DNA of 64,000 bases from the NCBI GenBank assembly GCA_900318535.1, contig ONKU01000008.1, positions 1 through 64,000 on the forward strand, read 5' to 3'. Below the pieces are notes generated by a model. The model was not told the DNA's origin, made no database searches, and was given only the letters and a program-made list of their open reading frames with translations. A program made the position numbers and the translations under genes. Shown one piece after another: positions 51,848-60,436 of this stretch (its first letter is position 1; each line of letters starts with the position of its first letter). Source of the DNA: an uncultured Prevotellaceae bacterium. Its GTDB lineage: Bacteria > Bacteroidota > Bacteroidia > Bacteroidales > Muribaculaceae.

Positions 51848-53062
51848 TCAATCGTCACTGACGACCTGGAAGTCCTTGTTCTCGTCCTCGTAGTCGCTCT
51901 CCCAGTACTCTTCGCTCCATTGCTTGCCGCCCGAGTCCACCATCCTGCCGCCGGCATCAGGTGCCTCGTCTTCAAGCTCTTCGGCCCCGAAGATGAAATC
52001 GTCTTCGGCCTGTTCGCGATGGCGCACATCCAGGTCGCGATGGGTCATCGTCTCGGGGATGCGGTTGCGCTCATCGTTGATGGTGCGCCACAGCAGGTCC
52101 TTCAATTCAGTGAGTCCCATCTGGGCCACGCTCGAGATGAACACACTGGGAATCTCATCAGGCACCTCGGGACGCATCTGCTCGATGAGCTCCTCGTCCA
52201 GCATGTCACACTTGGTAATGGCGAGCACGCGAGGTTTCTCCACCAGATCAGGATTGAAGGTCTCCAGTTCGTGGCACAGGATATTGTATTCCTTGCGAAT
52301 GTCGTCACTGTCAGCCGGCACCATAAACAGCAGCACCGCATTGCGCTCGATGTGGCGCAGGAAACGCAGACCCAGTCCGCGGCCCTCGCTGGCACCCTCG
52401 ATGATACCGGGAATGTCGGCCATGACAAACGACTGCTGCCCGCGGTAGGACACAATGCCCAGGTTGGGCTCCAGCGTCGTGAAGGGGTAGTTGGCAATCT
52501 TGGGTTTAGCGGCGCTGATGACGCTCAGCAGGGTCGATTTGCCCGCATTGGGGAAACCTACAAGACCCACGTCGGCCAGCAGTTTCAGCTCCAGGATCAC
52601 GGCCTTCTCGACGCCAGGCTCGCCAGGCTGGGCAAAGCGCGGGGTTTGCCGTGTCGCCGTATTGAAGTGCTGGTTACCCAGGCCGCCACGGCCGCCGCGC
52701 AGCAGACGCACGACCTGGCCGTCCTCGGTCACGTCACACAGGAATTGGCCCGTTTCGGCATCATACACCGCCGTTCCGCAAGGCACCTCGATGGTGCGGT
52801 CCTCGCCGTCCTTGCCGGTGCACTGGTTCTCGCTGCCGGCTTGGCCGTCGGTAGCGAACACGTGGCGCTGGTATTTCAAGTGGATGAGTGTCCACAGGTT
52901 GCGGTTACCCTTCAGGAAGATGTGGCCGCCGCGCCCGCCGTCGCCCCCGTCAGGGCCACCTTTGGGAACGTACTTAGCACGGTGCAGGTGAGCCGATCCC
53001 CTGCCACCCTTGCCACTGCGGCACAGGATTTTCACATAGTCGATAAAATTGCTTTCTGCCAT
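51848..53062 (-). CDS. obg: GTPase Obg (ObgE/CgtA)
   Basis: 404 residues from ATG 53062; the longer frame would start upstream of the -7 box and add non-homologous residues. Obg fold at the N-terminus, glycine-rich ('[20 protein letters not shown]', '[17 protein letters not shown]'), then the G domain: '[12 protein letters not shown]' (G1), '[10 protein letters not shown]' (G2), '[16 protein letters not shown]' (G3) and 'ITKCDML' (G4), and an acidic C-terminal tail. It is an essential GTPase in late 50S ribosome assembly and stress signalling. It is divergent from lgt. Confidence 0.96.
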   Translation of the reverse strand: MAESNFIDYVKILCRSGKGGRGSAHLHRAKYVPKGGPDGGDGGRGGHIFLKGNRNLWTLIHLKYQRHVFATDGQAGSENQCTGKDGEDRTIEVPCGTAVYDAETGQFLCDVTEDGQVVRLLRGGRGGLGNQHFNTATRQTPRFAQPGEPGVEKAVILELKLLADVGLVGFPNAGKSTLLSVISAAKPKIANYPFTTLEPNLGIVSYRGQQSFVMADIPGIIEGASEGRGLGLRFLRHIERNAVLLFMVPADSDDIRKEYNILCHELETFNPDLVEKPRVLAITKCDMLDEELIEQMRPEVPDEIPSVFISSVAQMGLTELKDLLWRTINDERNRIPETMTHRDLDVRHREQAEDDFIFGAEELEDEAPDAGGRMVDSGGKQWSEEYWESDYEDENKDFQVVSDD

Positions 53063-53083
53063 AACTGTCTGTCTTATTTTCCG

Positions 53084-53091
53084 CAAAGATA
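53084..53091 (-). promoter_or_regulatory. Promoter -7 box (TATCTTTG) of obg
   Basis: 21 bases upstream of ATG 53062; the obg and lgt promoters are back to back about 30 bp apart. Confidence 0.6.
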
Positions 53092-53122
53092 CTATTTTTT
53101 CACTTGATTGGAAAATTCTTGT

Positions 53123-53130
53123 TACCTTTG
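53123..53130 (+). promoter_or_regulatory. Promoter -7 box (TACCTTTG) of lgt
   Basis: 31 bases before ATG 53162; it rules out the longer open frame starting at 53108. Confidence 0.6.
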
Positions 53131-53161
53131 CCAATCTAAACCACGTCAATCAACAATCAAT

Positions 53162-54049
53162 ATGCTACTGGATACAATCAATTGGACCGCGAGTCCTGTC
53201 CTGTTTCATTTCGGCTCAGTCACCGTGCGCTGGTACGGCCTGATGTTCGCCATCGGTTTCCTGGTGGGTTATGAAATCGTGTACCGCATCTTCCGCCACG
53301 AGGGGGCCCGCGAGAGCTGGGTGGGCAGTCTGTTCATCTATGTGGTGGTGGCTACAATTCTGGGTGCCCGGTTGGGACACGTCTTCTTCTATGACTGGGG
53401 ATACTACTCCCAGCACCTGGGCGAGATTCCCAAGATATGGGAGGGCGGACTGGCCAGCCACGGCGGCACGTTGGGCATCATGATCGCCATCTGGCTCTAT
53501 AGCCGCTTTGTCACGCGCAAGCCCATGCTGTGGACCTTTGACCGCCTGGTGGTGCCTGTGGGCTTTGTGGCCGCGCTCATCCGCATCGGCAACCTGATGA
53601 ACCACGAGATTTACGGCGGTGAGACGTCGATGCCCTGGGGATTCCGCTTTGTCGAGAACCTGGGACAGTGGATGCAGGGTGCCGAGCCCGTTTTCTCGGC
53701 TCCGAGCCACCCTACGCAGATCTATGAGGCCGTCTTTTACCTGTTGACCTTTGCCGTGTGCATGTTGATGTACTGGCGCTGGCGTTGCCAGGAGCGCGAG
53801 GGTCTGATCTTCGGCGTGTTCATGCTGGGCATCTTCGTGCCGCGATTCTTCATCGAATATATTAAAAATGTGCAGGAGCCGTGGGAAATCGCCATGCGTG
53901 CCAACTGGGGCATTGACCAGGGCCAGCTGTTGAGCATCCCGTTCATTCTGCTCGGCATCTGGTTGGTTATTAGGGCAATGAGCCGCCCCCGCGTGCCGCT
54001 GGAGTACCCCGACCGCTTTGCCGATGAGAAAACCAAGGGAAAACAATAA
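53162..54049 (+). CDS. lgt: Prolipoprotein diacylglyceryl transferase
   Basis: 295 residues from ATG 53162. Lgt moves diacylglycerol from phosphatidylglycerol to the cysteine of prolipoproteins, the first step of lipoprotein maturation, in the inner membrane. Seven membrane helices and the family motifs are seen: 'VRWYGLMFAIGFLVGYEI', 'ILGARLGHVFFYDWGYY', 'GGLASHGGTLGIMIAI' and 'RIGNLMNHEIYGGETSMPWG' (Lgt signature with the key Arg/Asn/Glu residues). This fits a window rich in lipoproteins. A lipoprotein gene follows 22 bp downstream. Confidence 0.96.
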   Translation: MLLDTINWTASPVLFHFGSVTVRWYGLMFAIGFLVGYEIVYRIFRHEGARESWVGSLFIYVVVATILGARLGHVFFYDWGYYSQHLGEIPKIWEGGLASHGGTLGIMIAIWLYSRFVTRKPMLWTFDRLVVPVGFVAALIRIGNLMNHEIYGGETSMPWGFRFVENLGQWMQGAEPVFSAPSHPTQIYEAVFYLLTFAVCMLMYWRWRCQEREGLIFGVFMLGIFVPRFFIEYIKNVQEPWEIAMRANWGIDQGQLLSIPFILLGIWLVIRAMSRPRVPLEYPDRFADEKTKGKQ

Positions 54050-54071
54050 GAACAATAAATACAATTACATA

Positions 54072-54827
54072 ATGAACAAGACTCTCCACTTCCTTATCCC
54101 CGTGGCGGCACTGCTGATGTTGTGCTGCTGCCACGGTAACACCACCCAACAGTCCATGGACAATAACGACACCATCGCCTCACAAGAGCCCGTCACCATC
54201 GACTCAACCACGGTCGATGGCCTCATCGCCTATTTTCCGCAGTTCAGCCGTATCGACCTCGTCTGCGGCCAGATGCCCTCACAGCAGGACGACAGCATCG
54301 TCTTCTGTGCCGAAGCGGCCTTTACCCACGAGTTGCTCGACGAGTTTGCCCACAGCAACATCGACGGCGACCACGTGAGCGGCGGCAAGTTGTACAAGGG
54401 CGCCAAGTGCTTTGACAACAGCGGCGCTTTTGCCTGGTTTGGCGACACGACGTGGGAATTTGTCAACGGCGAGTACGGCGAACTGCTCGACAGCGTCGCC
54501 CAGGCGGGCGGCATGGGCTTCGGCCAGGCCATCATCATTCACGACGGTCAGAGCATACGCCCCCTGTGGCGCGACGGCGTGAACCAGTACCGCGCCCTGT
54601 GCGAGAAGGATGGCCGCCTGTGCATCGTCGACAGCCGCAACGAGGTGAGCTACGAGCGTTTTGTCGAGCTGCTGGAGCAGTTCGAGCCGCGCCACGCCCT
54701 GTACATGGACATGGGAGCCGGCTGGAACCACTCCTGGTGGCGCGACAGCCAGGGACAGGTCCACGAGATTCACCCTGTCGCCGAGAAATCCCGCTACTGC
54801 ACCAACTGGATCACCTTCTACAAGTAA
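54072..54827 (+). CDS. Lipoprotein, possibly phosphodiester glycosidase-like
   Basis: 251 residues from ATG 54072; the signal peptide ends in a lipobox-like LMLCCC. The mature domain has 'RIDLVCGQMPSQQDDSIVFCAEAAFTHELL' features (short pieces DLVCGQMP and FCAEAAFTHEL), a central 'AFAWFGDTTWEFVNG' and a C-terminal 'HALYMDMGAGWNHSWWRD', which faintly resemble the phosphodiester glycosidase (NAGPA-like) layout where N-terminal strands and a late Asp shape the site. That assignment is weak. It probably shares a transcript with lgt. It ends before a hairpin and the tRNA-Leu gene. Confidence 0.65.
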   Translation: MNKTLHFLIPVAALLMLCCCHGNTTQQSMDNNDTIASQEPVTIDSTTVDGLIAYFPQFSRIDLVCGQMPSQQDDSIVFCAEAAFTHELLDEFAHSNIDGDHVSGGKLYKGAKCFDNSGAFAWFGDTTWEFVNGEYGELLDSVAQAGGMGFGQAIIIHDGQSIRPLWRDGVNQYRALCEKDGRLCIVDSRNEVSYERFVELLEQFEPRHALYMDMGAGWNHSWWRDSQGQVHEIHPVAEKSRYCTNWITFYK

Positions 54828-54853
54828 GTTGACCTATAGAGATATAAAAGTCA

Positions 54854-54885
54854 AGTCCCCGGCAATCAGTTGACTGTCGGGGACT
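54854..54885 (+). terminator. Hairpin after the lgt-lipoprotein unit
   Basis: AGTCCCCG pairs with CGGGGACT with partly paired interior; CTCCTTT follows. It also lies just beyond the 3' end of the tRNA gene on the other strand. Confidence 0.55.
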
Positions 54886-54891
54886 CTCCTT

Positions 54892-54976
54892 TGGTGCCCA
54901 GGGCGGGACTCGAACCCGCACACCTCGCGGCACACGCACCTGAAACGTGCGCGTCTACCAATTCCGCCACCTGGGC
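54892..54976 (-). tRNA. tRNA-Leu (anticodon CAG), CCA encoded
   Basis: The minus strand gives an 85-base class II tRNA: acceptor GCCCAGG with CCTGGGC then ACCA, D-arm GCGGAATTGGTAGACGC, anticodon stem CACGT/GCGTG around loop TTCAGGT (anticodon CAG), a long variable arm (GTGTGCCGCGAGGTGTGC region) and the T-arm GGGTTCGAGTCCC. The variable arm and overall sequence match bacterial tRNA-Leu. Confidence 0.95.
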
Positions 54977-55012
54977 AATAGGTTTGCGCTATACGTTTTG
55001 CGTTTAGCGGTG

Positions 55013-55020
55013 CAAAGGTA
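55013..55020 (-). promoter_or_regulatory. Promoter -7 box (TACCTTTG) of the tRNA gene
   Basis: On the minus strand, 36 bases upstream of the tRNA 5' end, with a TTG about 18 bp further upstream. Confidence 0.55.
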
Positions 55021-55109
55021 GTACTTTTTTTTAATATACAAGCATTTTGGCAAAAAAAATGTTCAAAAAACGCATTTTACGCTACGTTGAGCGGATTTTA
55101 GGGATTAAA

Positions 55110-55236
55110 ACAACAAAAACTTAGCGCCTTAGCGTGAGGCCCAAGTGTGCAGAAGCCTATTAGTTTAATTCGTTTAATTCGCCGACCTTTAAAAAACTTC
55201 GCGCCTTAGCGTCTTAGCGTGAAGCCCAAGTGTGAG
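55110..55236. repeat. Degenerate intergenic repeats
   Basis: Two related segments, CTTAGCGCCTTAGCGTGAGG (from 55120) and a longer variant from 55198 (CTTCGCGCCTTAGCGTCTTAG), each run into CCCAAGTGTG. Between them, AATTCGTTTAATTCG (55165-55180 region) matches one half of the element at 60847-60928. No gene lies in 55021-55246. Confidence 0.5.
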
Positions 55237-55246
55237 GCAGCCGGTG

Positions 55247-57343
55247 TTAACGCACGCGTTGACGGTTCATTCGGCGATTGTTCTTGGCGTCGTTGTACTT
55301 GTTGCCGGTGTAGCTGTTGGTGATACCGGTGCCGAATTCGTCCTCCTCTTCCTCGTCGTCCTGACCCTTATCCTGCTTCTTCTCCACCTTGTTCTTGGCC
55401 TGTTCGGGCTTGTTGCGGCGAATGTCCTCGGGTTTCTGCAAGTCGAGTGCGGTCTGGTAGATGTTCCAGTCCTCGTCCAAGTCCCAGTTGGCGCGCAGGC
55501 GCAGTTTCTTGGGATAGTAGTACACTTCCTCGGGCTGCAGGTGCTCCTTGTAGTTACCGGTGTCCCACTTGCCGTTGCCGTTGCTGTCGATCGTCAGGCG
55601 CAGGTAATAGGAGCCGGGCGAGACGTTGATGAATGCAAATGTGCCATTGCTGACCGGCACGGTGCGCAACAGTTTCTCGCTACTGCCCAGCAGTTCGACA
55701 AAGGCGCCGTCCTTGACGTTGACCTTGAAATAGACGTTGGCATACTGCTCCAGGCCCTTCACCTTCAGTTCCTTGCTGAGTTTCACGTTACACAGGCCAT
55801 AGACCGACACCACAGCGGCGCTGTCGATGGTCAGGCGGTAGGTGGAATCGGGCAGGGTGGTGACGGGCAGCCAATAGCGCATGGGATTATAGTCATCAAC
55901 AAGGCGGAACTGGGGCACTGGTCCGGCATAGGGCACCCACAGCGTGTCGCGCTTGACCTCGAAATGGACGCCCGCGGGATTGATGCTGGCGATGGGGGCA
56001 TCAAACTTGAGGATGATCGAGTCTCCCACGTCGATGGTGCCTGCCTTGGCCAGATCCATCGCGAGTTTGGGGATTTCGTTGGGGTCCACGTGCTGCAGTT
56101 CTTTGAGCTCCTCCTGCTCGCCCTCGCTCAGTTCCTTGCCCTGGGCTGCGGCTTTTTCCTGCTTCTCGAGCAACTGAGCCAGCCGTTTGGCCCGCTCCTC
56201 GCGCTCCTTGGCCTTCTTTTCCTCTTCCTTGACCTGGGAACTCGGCTTACGGTAACCGAAACGTATGGTATCGGTCACCTGCACCAGGCGGTCGGCCGTG
56301 TCGGTACGCAGGTAGGTCATGGCCACTTGCAGCGTGTCGGTCTTGATCATTGCCGAATCGGTAATCCAGTAGAACAGCGAGTCGTTGGCCGGCGTGCGCT
56401 CCACGCGGTACCAGTCCCGCGCGTGCTCGGCGGGCTTGATGACCTCGAGGCGGGGCAACGTGTCGTTGGGCGCCCCGAAGAGCACATGCAGCTTATTGTC
56501 GGCAGGACGAGCCGTCTGCTTGACGTAATGCGAGCGGTAGCCCTCATTAAACATGCACAGCAGCAGGTCGTTAGGCAGATACAGGGTGTGGGTCGCCGTC
56601 ATCACGGTGTCGATGCGGCGGTCATAGGTGAAGACGGTGTCCTGGGACGTGAATTCGCTTGTCGTGGGCACGATGATCTCGTCCAGGAAGGCAATATCCT
56701 CGGTACGCGCCATGTGGTAGTCGCCGTCAACGTCGTTGAGGGCAAACAAATGGTAGTTGCCGGGCTTGAGGTTGCGGATGGTGAACTTGCCGCGGTCGTT
56801 GGTGCGGCTCACGCGTTCCAGCGGAATGTTGGTGAACGCGGTGTCATCCAGGTTGCTGTGCAGGCCCACGATGACGTGCTGCATCGGCTCCAAGTCATTG
56901 GCCCTCAGCACAATGCCCGACACGGCCAGCGTGTCTATCTGGTTACCTGTCGAGAAGGCAAAGGTGTAGCCGTCCAGCTGGTTGCTCTCGTTGTTGTCCT
57001 CGATGGCGTTGGAGAAGTCGATGACATAGGTCGTGTTATCCTGTAGCGTGTCACGGAACTCGACGGTCACCTTCTTGCCCACCGTGCGAATGAGCGGCAT
57101 GGTGCGGGGCGCGGGAGAGATGATGACCTTCTTCTGCTGGTCCTTGAGGTTGACGATCTCGTCAAAGACAATTTTCACCTTGTTGCCCTTGAAATTGACC
57201 GTTCCGGGCTCCGGAGACGTCTTGACCACCTGAGGAGGCGTGTAGTCGCGCGGACCGCCCTCGGGCGACCCGATGCTGGCACAAGCCACGAGCAACGCGC
57301 CCACGGCAGCCATCATCAGCCAGTATGTCCAACGTCCCTTCAT
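55247..57343 (-). CDS. Large lipoprotein with Ig-like domains
   Basis: 698 codons. Lipobox LLVACAS (Cys21), then 'GSPEGGPRDYTPPQVVKTSPEPG', the typical entry to a Big_5 (bacterial Ig-like) domain ('NFKGNKVKIVFDEIVNLKD'), then a CarboxypepD-like or Ig-like module ('GKFTIRNLKPGNYHLFALNDVDGD'), a Lys/Glu-rich coiled coil (about 375-425) and a C-terminal beta module ('GTFAFINVSPGSYYLRLTIDSNGNGKWDTG'), ending in a charged, disordered tail. Such proteins are common envelope lipoproteins of Bacteroidota with unknown role. Its ATG overlaps the stop of the metallo-hydrolase (TGATG), so translation is probably coupled. Confidence 0.82.
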   Translation of the reverse strand: MKGRWTYWLMMAAVGALLVACASIGSPEGGPRDYTPPQVVKTSPEPGTVNFKGNKVKIVFDEIVNLKDQQKKVIISPAPRTMPLIRTVGKKVTVEFRDTLQDNTTYVIDFSNAIEDNNESNQLDGYTFAFSTGNQIDTLAVSGIVLRANDLEPMQHVIVGLHSNLDDTAFTNIPLERVSRTNDRGKFTIRNLKPGNYHLFALNDVDGDYHMARTEDIAFLDEIIVPTTSEFTSQDTVFTYDRRIDTVMTATHTLYLPNDLLLCMFNEGYRSHYVKQTARPADNKLHVLFGAPNDTLPRLEVIKPAEHARDWYRVERTPANDSLFYWITDSAMIKTDTLQVAMTYLRTDTADRLVQVTDTIRFGYRKPSSQVKEEEKKAKEREERAKRLAQLLEKQEKAAAQGKELSEGEQEELKELQHVDPNEIPKLAMDLAKAGTIDVGDSIILKFDAPIASINPAGVHFEVKRDTLWVPYAGPVPQFRLVDDYNPMRYWLPVTTLPDSTYRLTIDSAAVVSVYGLCNVKLSKELKVKGLEQYANVYFKVNVKDGAFVELLGSSEKLLRTVPVSNGTFAFINVSPGSYYLRLTIDSNGNGKWDTGNYKEHLQPEEVYYYPKKLRLRANWDLDEDWNIYQTALDLQKPEDIRRNKPEQAKNKVEKKQDKGQDDEEEEDEFGTGITNSYTGNKYNDAKNNRRMNRQRVR

Positions 57344-58197
57344 CAGTTATCGGTATTCGTTTGATTGACAGCGATGTCAAAGGTTTCCAGGTCGGCTGGG
57401 ACGAGGATGCGTCCCTTGAAGTATTGGGCGGCCTCGGCAGTGAAGGCGGCCGCACGGGTGTCGAGGTGGGTGTCCTCGGTGTGGTAGAGCACAAGATTCT
57501 TCACTCCCAGCTCCTGGGCCAGCATGCCGGCGTCGAGGGCTGTGCTGTGGTTCTTCTCGTAGGGGTTGAACACGTTGCGGTCCTTGTACAGACAGAAGGC
57601 CTCGCACATCAGCCAGTCGCAGTTGCGGGCATAGGGCTCGCTGTGCATGCTGTAAGGCTCATCGCCCAGGCACACCAAGCGCTGCCCGTCGGGCAAAACA
57701 GCCTGGAAGCCATATTGCTTGAAATTGGTCGAGCCGATATCAAAGAAGGTCACCTGCATGTCATCGATTACGATCTGCTCGGCGTCACGCACCTCGCGCA
57801 GGATCACCGACGAGCCCAGTGAATTCAGGATTTTGGCAGGAATCATCAGCCGGGCCATCGTCTCGAGCGCATGCCGCACCTCGTCGTTGCAGTAGATGGT
57901 AAACGGTCCCTTGTGCTTGCCCTTGAAAATCAGGGGCGAAATCTTGCGTATCATCCAGATGGCGCCCATGATGTGGTCGGTGTGGCAATGGGTCACAAAC
58001 ATGTGGCGAATGTTCTCAAAGGGGATTCTGGCCCTCAACAGCTGGCGCAGGATGCCGTTGCCGCCACCGCCGTCCACCAGCATCCCGCCACGTGGCGACC
58101 GCAGGTAGAAACACGTGTTGTAGCAGTTGACGCACATGGCGTTGCCCGTGCCCAGCATGGTGATGCGCGATGTGTTGTTGCCGTTGGGTGCCATCAT
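57343..58197 (-). CDS. Metallo-beta-lactamase-fold hydrolase, RNase Z-like
   Basis: 284 codons, no signal peptide. The metal motif 'FVTHCHTDHIMGAIW' (His70, His72, Asp74, His75) is followed by 'CLGDEPYSMHSEPYARNCDWLMCEAF' features (LGDEP, DWLMCEAF) and a late His ('LVLYHTEDTHLDTR'). It is closest in style to the RNase Z/ElaC branch of MBL proteins, but shorter in the arm region. The substrate is unknown; tRNA 3' processing is possible, but this genome's tRNA-Leu encodes its own CCA. It overlaps the upstream kinase by 4 bases (ATGA) and the downstream lipoprotein by one. Confidence 0.85.
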   Translation of the reverse strand: MMAPNGNNTSRITMLGTGNAMCVNCYNTCFYLRSPRGGMLVDGGGGNGILRQLLRARIPFENIRHMFVTHCHTDHIMGAIWMIRKISPLIFKGKHKGPFTIYCNDEVRHALETMARLMIPAKILNSLGSSVILREVRDAEQIVIDDMQVTFFDIGSTNFKQYGFQAVLPDGQRLVCLGDEPYSMHSEPYARNCDWLMCEAFCLYKDRNVFNPYEKNHSTALDAGMLAQELGVKNLVLYHTEDTHLDTRAAAFTAEAAQYFKGRILVPADLETFDIAVNQTNTDN

Positions 58198-59423
58198 GAC
58201 TTGATTTTAGGGAGTTCGATGCCGAATGTGGTGCCCTTGCCCACCTCCGACTCTTTGATATAGATCTGTCCGTTGTGATACTCCTCGATAATGCGCTTGA
58301 CGAGGGTCAATCCCAAGCCCCAACCGCGCTTTTTGGTGGTAAAACCGGGATTGAACACATTCTTGAAGTTCTTGCGGGGGATGCCTTTGCCCGTGTCCTT
58401 GACCAGAATCACGGCATTGTTGGGGCTGTCCTCCACGGTGATGTCGAGTTGTCCCTCGCCATCCATCGCATCGACGGCATTCTTGGTCAGGTTCTCCATC
58501 ACCCAGGCAAACAGCGTCTGGCTCAGCATCACGCCGTTGTTGGTCTGGTCGTTGGTGTGGATATAGAGGTTCACGCGCTTGGGGATGCGCGCACGCATGT
58601 ATTCCAGACTGCTGGTCACCGCCTCGTTGATGGGCACGAGTTCCTTGTCGGGCATGGAGCCGATCTTGGAGAAGCGGTCAGCAATGGTCGAGAGGCGCTT
58701 CACATCCTTGTCCATGTCGGTGACGATGCTCTTGTCCACGCCCATCGATTCTAGCAGCTGCATCCATGCCATCAGCGACGAGATGGGGGTGCCCAGCTGG
58801 TGAGCGGTCTCCTTGGACAGACCCACCCACACCTTGTTCTGCTCGGCACGCTTGATGCTCATCAGCGCAAAATAGGCGATGGCAAAGAACAGAATGAGCA
58901 CAGCCAGCTGGATATAGGGGAAATAGGCCAATCGGCGCAGCAGCGTCGAGTCCTCGTAGTAGAGGTACTGCGTGGTGCTCTCGTCAATCTTGATATCGAT
59001 CTTGTTCTCACCATGTTTGAGATGACGCAACTTCTTATTCAGATATTCGAGATTGGCAGGTGAGATTTCAAACGCCAGGCTATCCTCGGGTTCTGGCAGG
59101 CGGAAGTTGCGGTGCAACAGGATGTTGTCATTATCATCAACCAGCAGCACGGGAATGTTGTGGTTGGCCTCGATGATGCTCAGCAGGAAGTCCACATCAG
59201 TGGCACTGCCGCCGGCACCGTTTTCTCCGCTCTCGTTGCCCATTGTCGCCAGTTCCTGGGTCGCATCAGCCCAAATCTCCATGCGCTCGCGCTCCTGCTC
59301 GGCCAGATCCTTCACCAGGTTGTTGGAGATGTACAGGAACAACGCCACCAGCACCAGCGAGATGGCCAGGAACACCACCTTCCAGATGCGTCGTGAGTCA
59401 TATATGTTGCGCAGGTTAGCCAT
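58194..59423 (-). CDS. Orphan sensor histidine kinase
   Basis: 409 residues from ATG 59423, 6 bases after a -7 box. Membrane helix 1 (14-33), a periplasmic domain of about 135 residues, membrane helix 2 (170-190), then an H-box with His208 (LSKETAHQLGTPISSLMAW) and a HATPase domain ('ENLTKNAVDAMDG', 'DTGKGIPRKNF', 'RGWGLGLTLVKRIIEEY'). It should autophosphorylate and pass the phosphate to a response regulator, but no regulator gene is adjacent. The next genes are an MBL hydrolase and a lipoprotein, both translationally coupled. Confidence 0.92.
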   Translation of the reverse strand: MANLRNIYDSRRIWKVVFLAISLVLVALFLYISNNLVKDLAEQERERMEIWADATQELATMGNESGENGAGGSATDVDFLLSIIEANHNIPVLLVDDNDNILLHRNFRLPEPEDSLAFEISPANLEYLNKKLRHLKHGENKIDIKIDESTTQYLYYEDSTLLRRLAYFPYIQLAVLILFFAIAYFALMSIKRAEQNKVWVGLSKETAHQLGTPISSLMAWMQLLESMGVDKSIVTDMDKDVKRLSTIADRFSKIGSMPDKELVPINEAVTSSLEYMRARIPKRVNLYIHTNDQTNNGVMLSQTLFAWVMENLTKNAVDAMDGEGQLDITVEDSPNNAVILVKDTGKGIPRKNFKNVFNPGFTTKKRGWGLGLTLVKRIIEEYHNGQIYIKESEVGKGTTFGIELPKIKS

Positions 59424-59429
59424 GCGATG

Positions 59430-59437
59430 CAAAGGTA
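59430..59437 (-). promoter_or_regulatory. Promoter -7 box (TACCTTTG) of the kinase operon
   Basis: Ends 6 bases before ATG 59423, predicting a leaderless or nearly leaderless mRNA for the kinase-hydrolase-lipoprotein operon. Confidence 0.6.
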
Positions 59438-59474
59438 GTACAAAAATAGGAATTAGAAATGAGGAATTTGGGAA

Positions 59475-60341
59475 TTATGTGACGTGTAGCAACTCTGTCT
59501 CGATCCAACGGGCGACACTGTCGGCAGTATTGGGGCCAATGATCTTGCTGGCGACGGACTTGACCTCGGTGAAGGCATTGTCCACGGCGACGCTGAAGTC
59601 GGCGGCCTGCATCATGGCGATGTCGTTGCGGTTGTCACCGAAGACCACCACACGTCCAGCGCCCAACTGGCGCGCCAGATCGCGGATGGCGGCAGCCTTG
59701 CTCGTCCCGGCAGAGAAAATCTCCAGATAGCCCTCGCTCTCATCAAAGATGTCGTGATAGACCATCACCGAGCAGGTGGGGACCGACGTCCGCAGGTCGT
59801 CGGCTATCGACTTGAGCACGGCATACTTGTTCATTGAGAAGATGAGCAATGCCTCGTCGTCACTGTGTCGGAAGTCACGGTCGTCAAGAAAAAACTGCTT
59901 CAACGGCAGGTGATGGCGCTCGGCAATAAAGCGCTCTTCCTGAGGCGACAACGGGCCATAGTGATGGGTGTGCAACAGGTTCTTGCCATGGCGGCGGTAA
60001 ATGAACGGGTGGGCACCACGGCGGTCAAACACGTCGGCCACGGCATTGACCGTCATGTCGTCGATGCCGCGCGTGTGCTCATAGCTCATGCTCACGGGAT
60101 TCCACATCGCCGAGCCGCCGATGACGATGAACGGCAACCGCGCATGCACCTGCTGCATCAGCGGCACCACTGTAGCAGGCGTGCGCGCCGTGGCCACGGT
60201 GAACAGGCCGCCCAACTCGCCGATGATGTGGTTGAGCGTCGCAACCGTCACTGCCGACAGCTGCGAGTCTTCGCCCAGCAAGGTCCCGTCCAGGTCACTC
60301 ACATAGAGCGTAGGGCCACATTGTTCATTGGAAATCATCAT
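59475..60341 (-). CDS. HAD-superfamily Cof-type phosphatase
   Basis: 288 codons. HAD motif I 'YVSDLDGTLLGEDS' (nucleophile Asp), motif II Thr in 'FTVATARTPATVVPLM', a large Cof-type (C2) cap, then motif III Lys ('TSKAAAIRDLARQLG') and motif IV 'VVFGDNRNDIAMM' (acidic pair). Members hydrolyse sugar phosphates, flavin mononucleotide or similar small phosphates in the cytoplasm. A -7 box (60347-60354) ends only 5 bases before the ATG. Confidence 0.92.
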   Translation of the reverse strand: MMISNEQCGPTLYVSDLDGTLLGEDSQLSAVTVATLNHIIGELGGLFTVATARTPATVVPLMQQVHARLPFIVIGGSAMWNPVSMSYEHTRGIDDMTVNAVADVFDRRGAHPFIYRRHGKNLLHTHHYGPLSPQEERFIAERHHLPLKQFFLDDRDFRHSDDEALLIFSMNKYAVLKSIADDLRTSVPTCSVMVYHDIFDESEGYLEIFSAGTSKAAAIRDLARQLGAGRVVVFGDNRNDIAMMQAADFSVAVDNAFTEVKSVASKIIGPNTADSVARWIETELLHVT

Positions 60342-60346
60342 GCCTG

Positions 60347-60354
60347 CAAAGGTA
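60347..60354 (-). promoter_or_regulatory. Promoter -7 box (TACCTTTG) of the HAD gene
   Basis: Ends 5 bases before ATG 60341; a further case of a probable leaderless transcript. Confidence 0.6.
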
Positions 60355-60407
60355 TAACATTTTCAAAAAACCACCGCCCACCATGCCCAAGAATCAGGAT
60401 TTGTCAC

Positions 60408-60415
60408 TACCTTTG
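60408..60415 (+). promoter_or_regulatory. Promoter -7 box (TACCTTTG) of the GxxExxY gene
   Basis: Perfect -7 match. It excludes a start at 60383 and leaves ATG 60425 or ATG 60437. Confidence 0.6.
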
Positions 60416-60436
60416 CCCCTAAACATGTTATCGGTT

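Noticed and set aside
55232-57046. 604-codon plus-strand frame opposite the Ig-like lipoprotein
   Set aside because: It is rich in Val, Gly, Leu and His, as expected from the reverse complement of a charged coding region. The minus-strand gene has a lipobox, domains and coupling to its neighbours.
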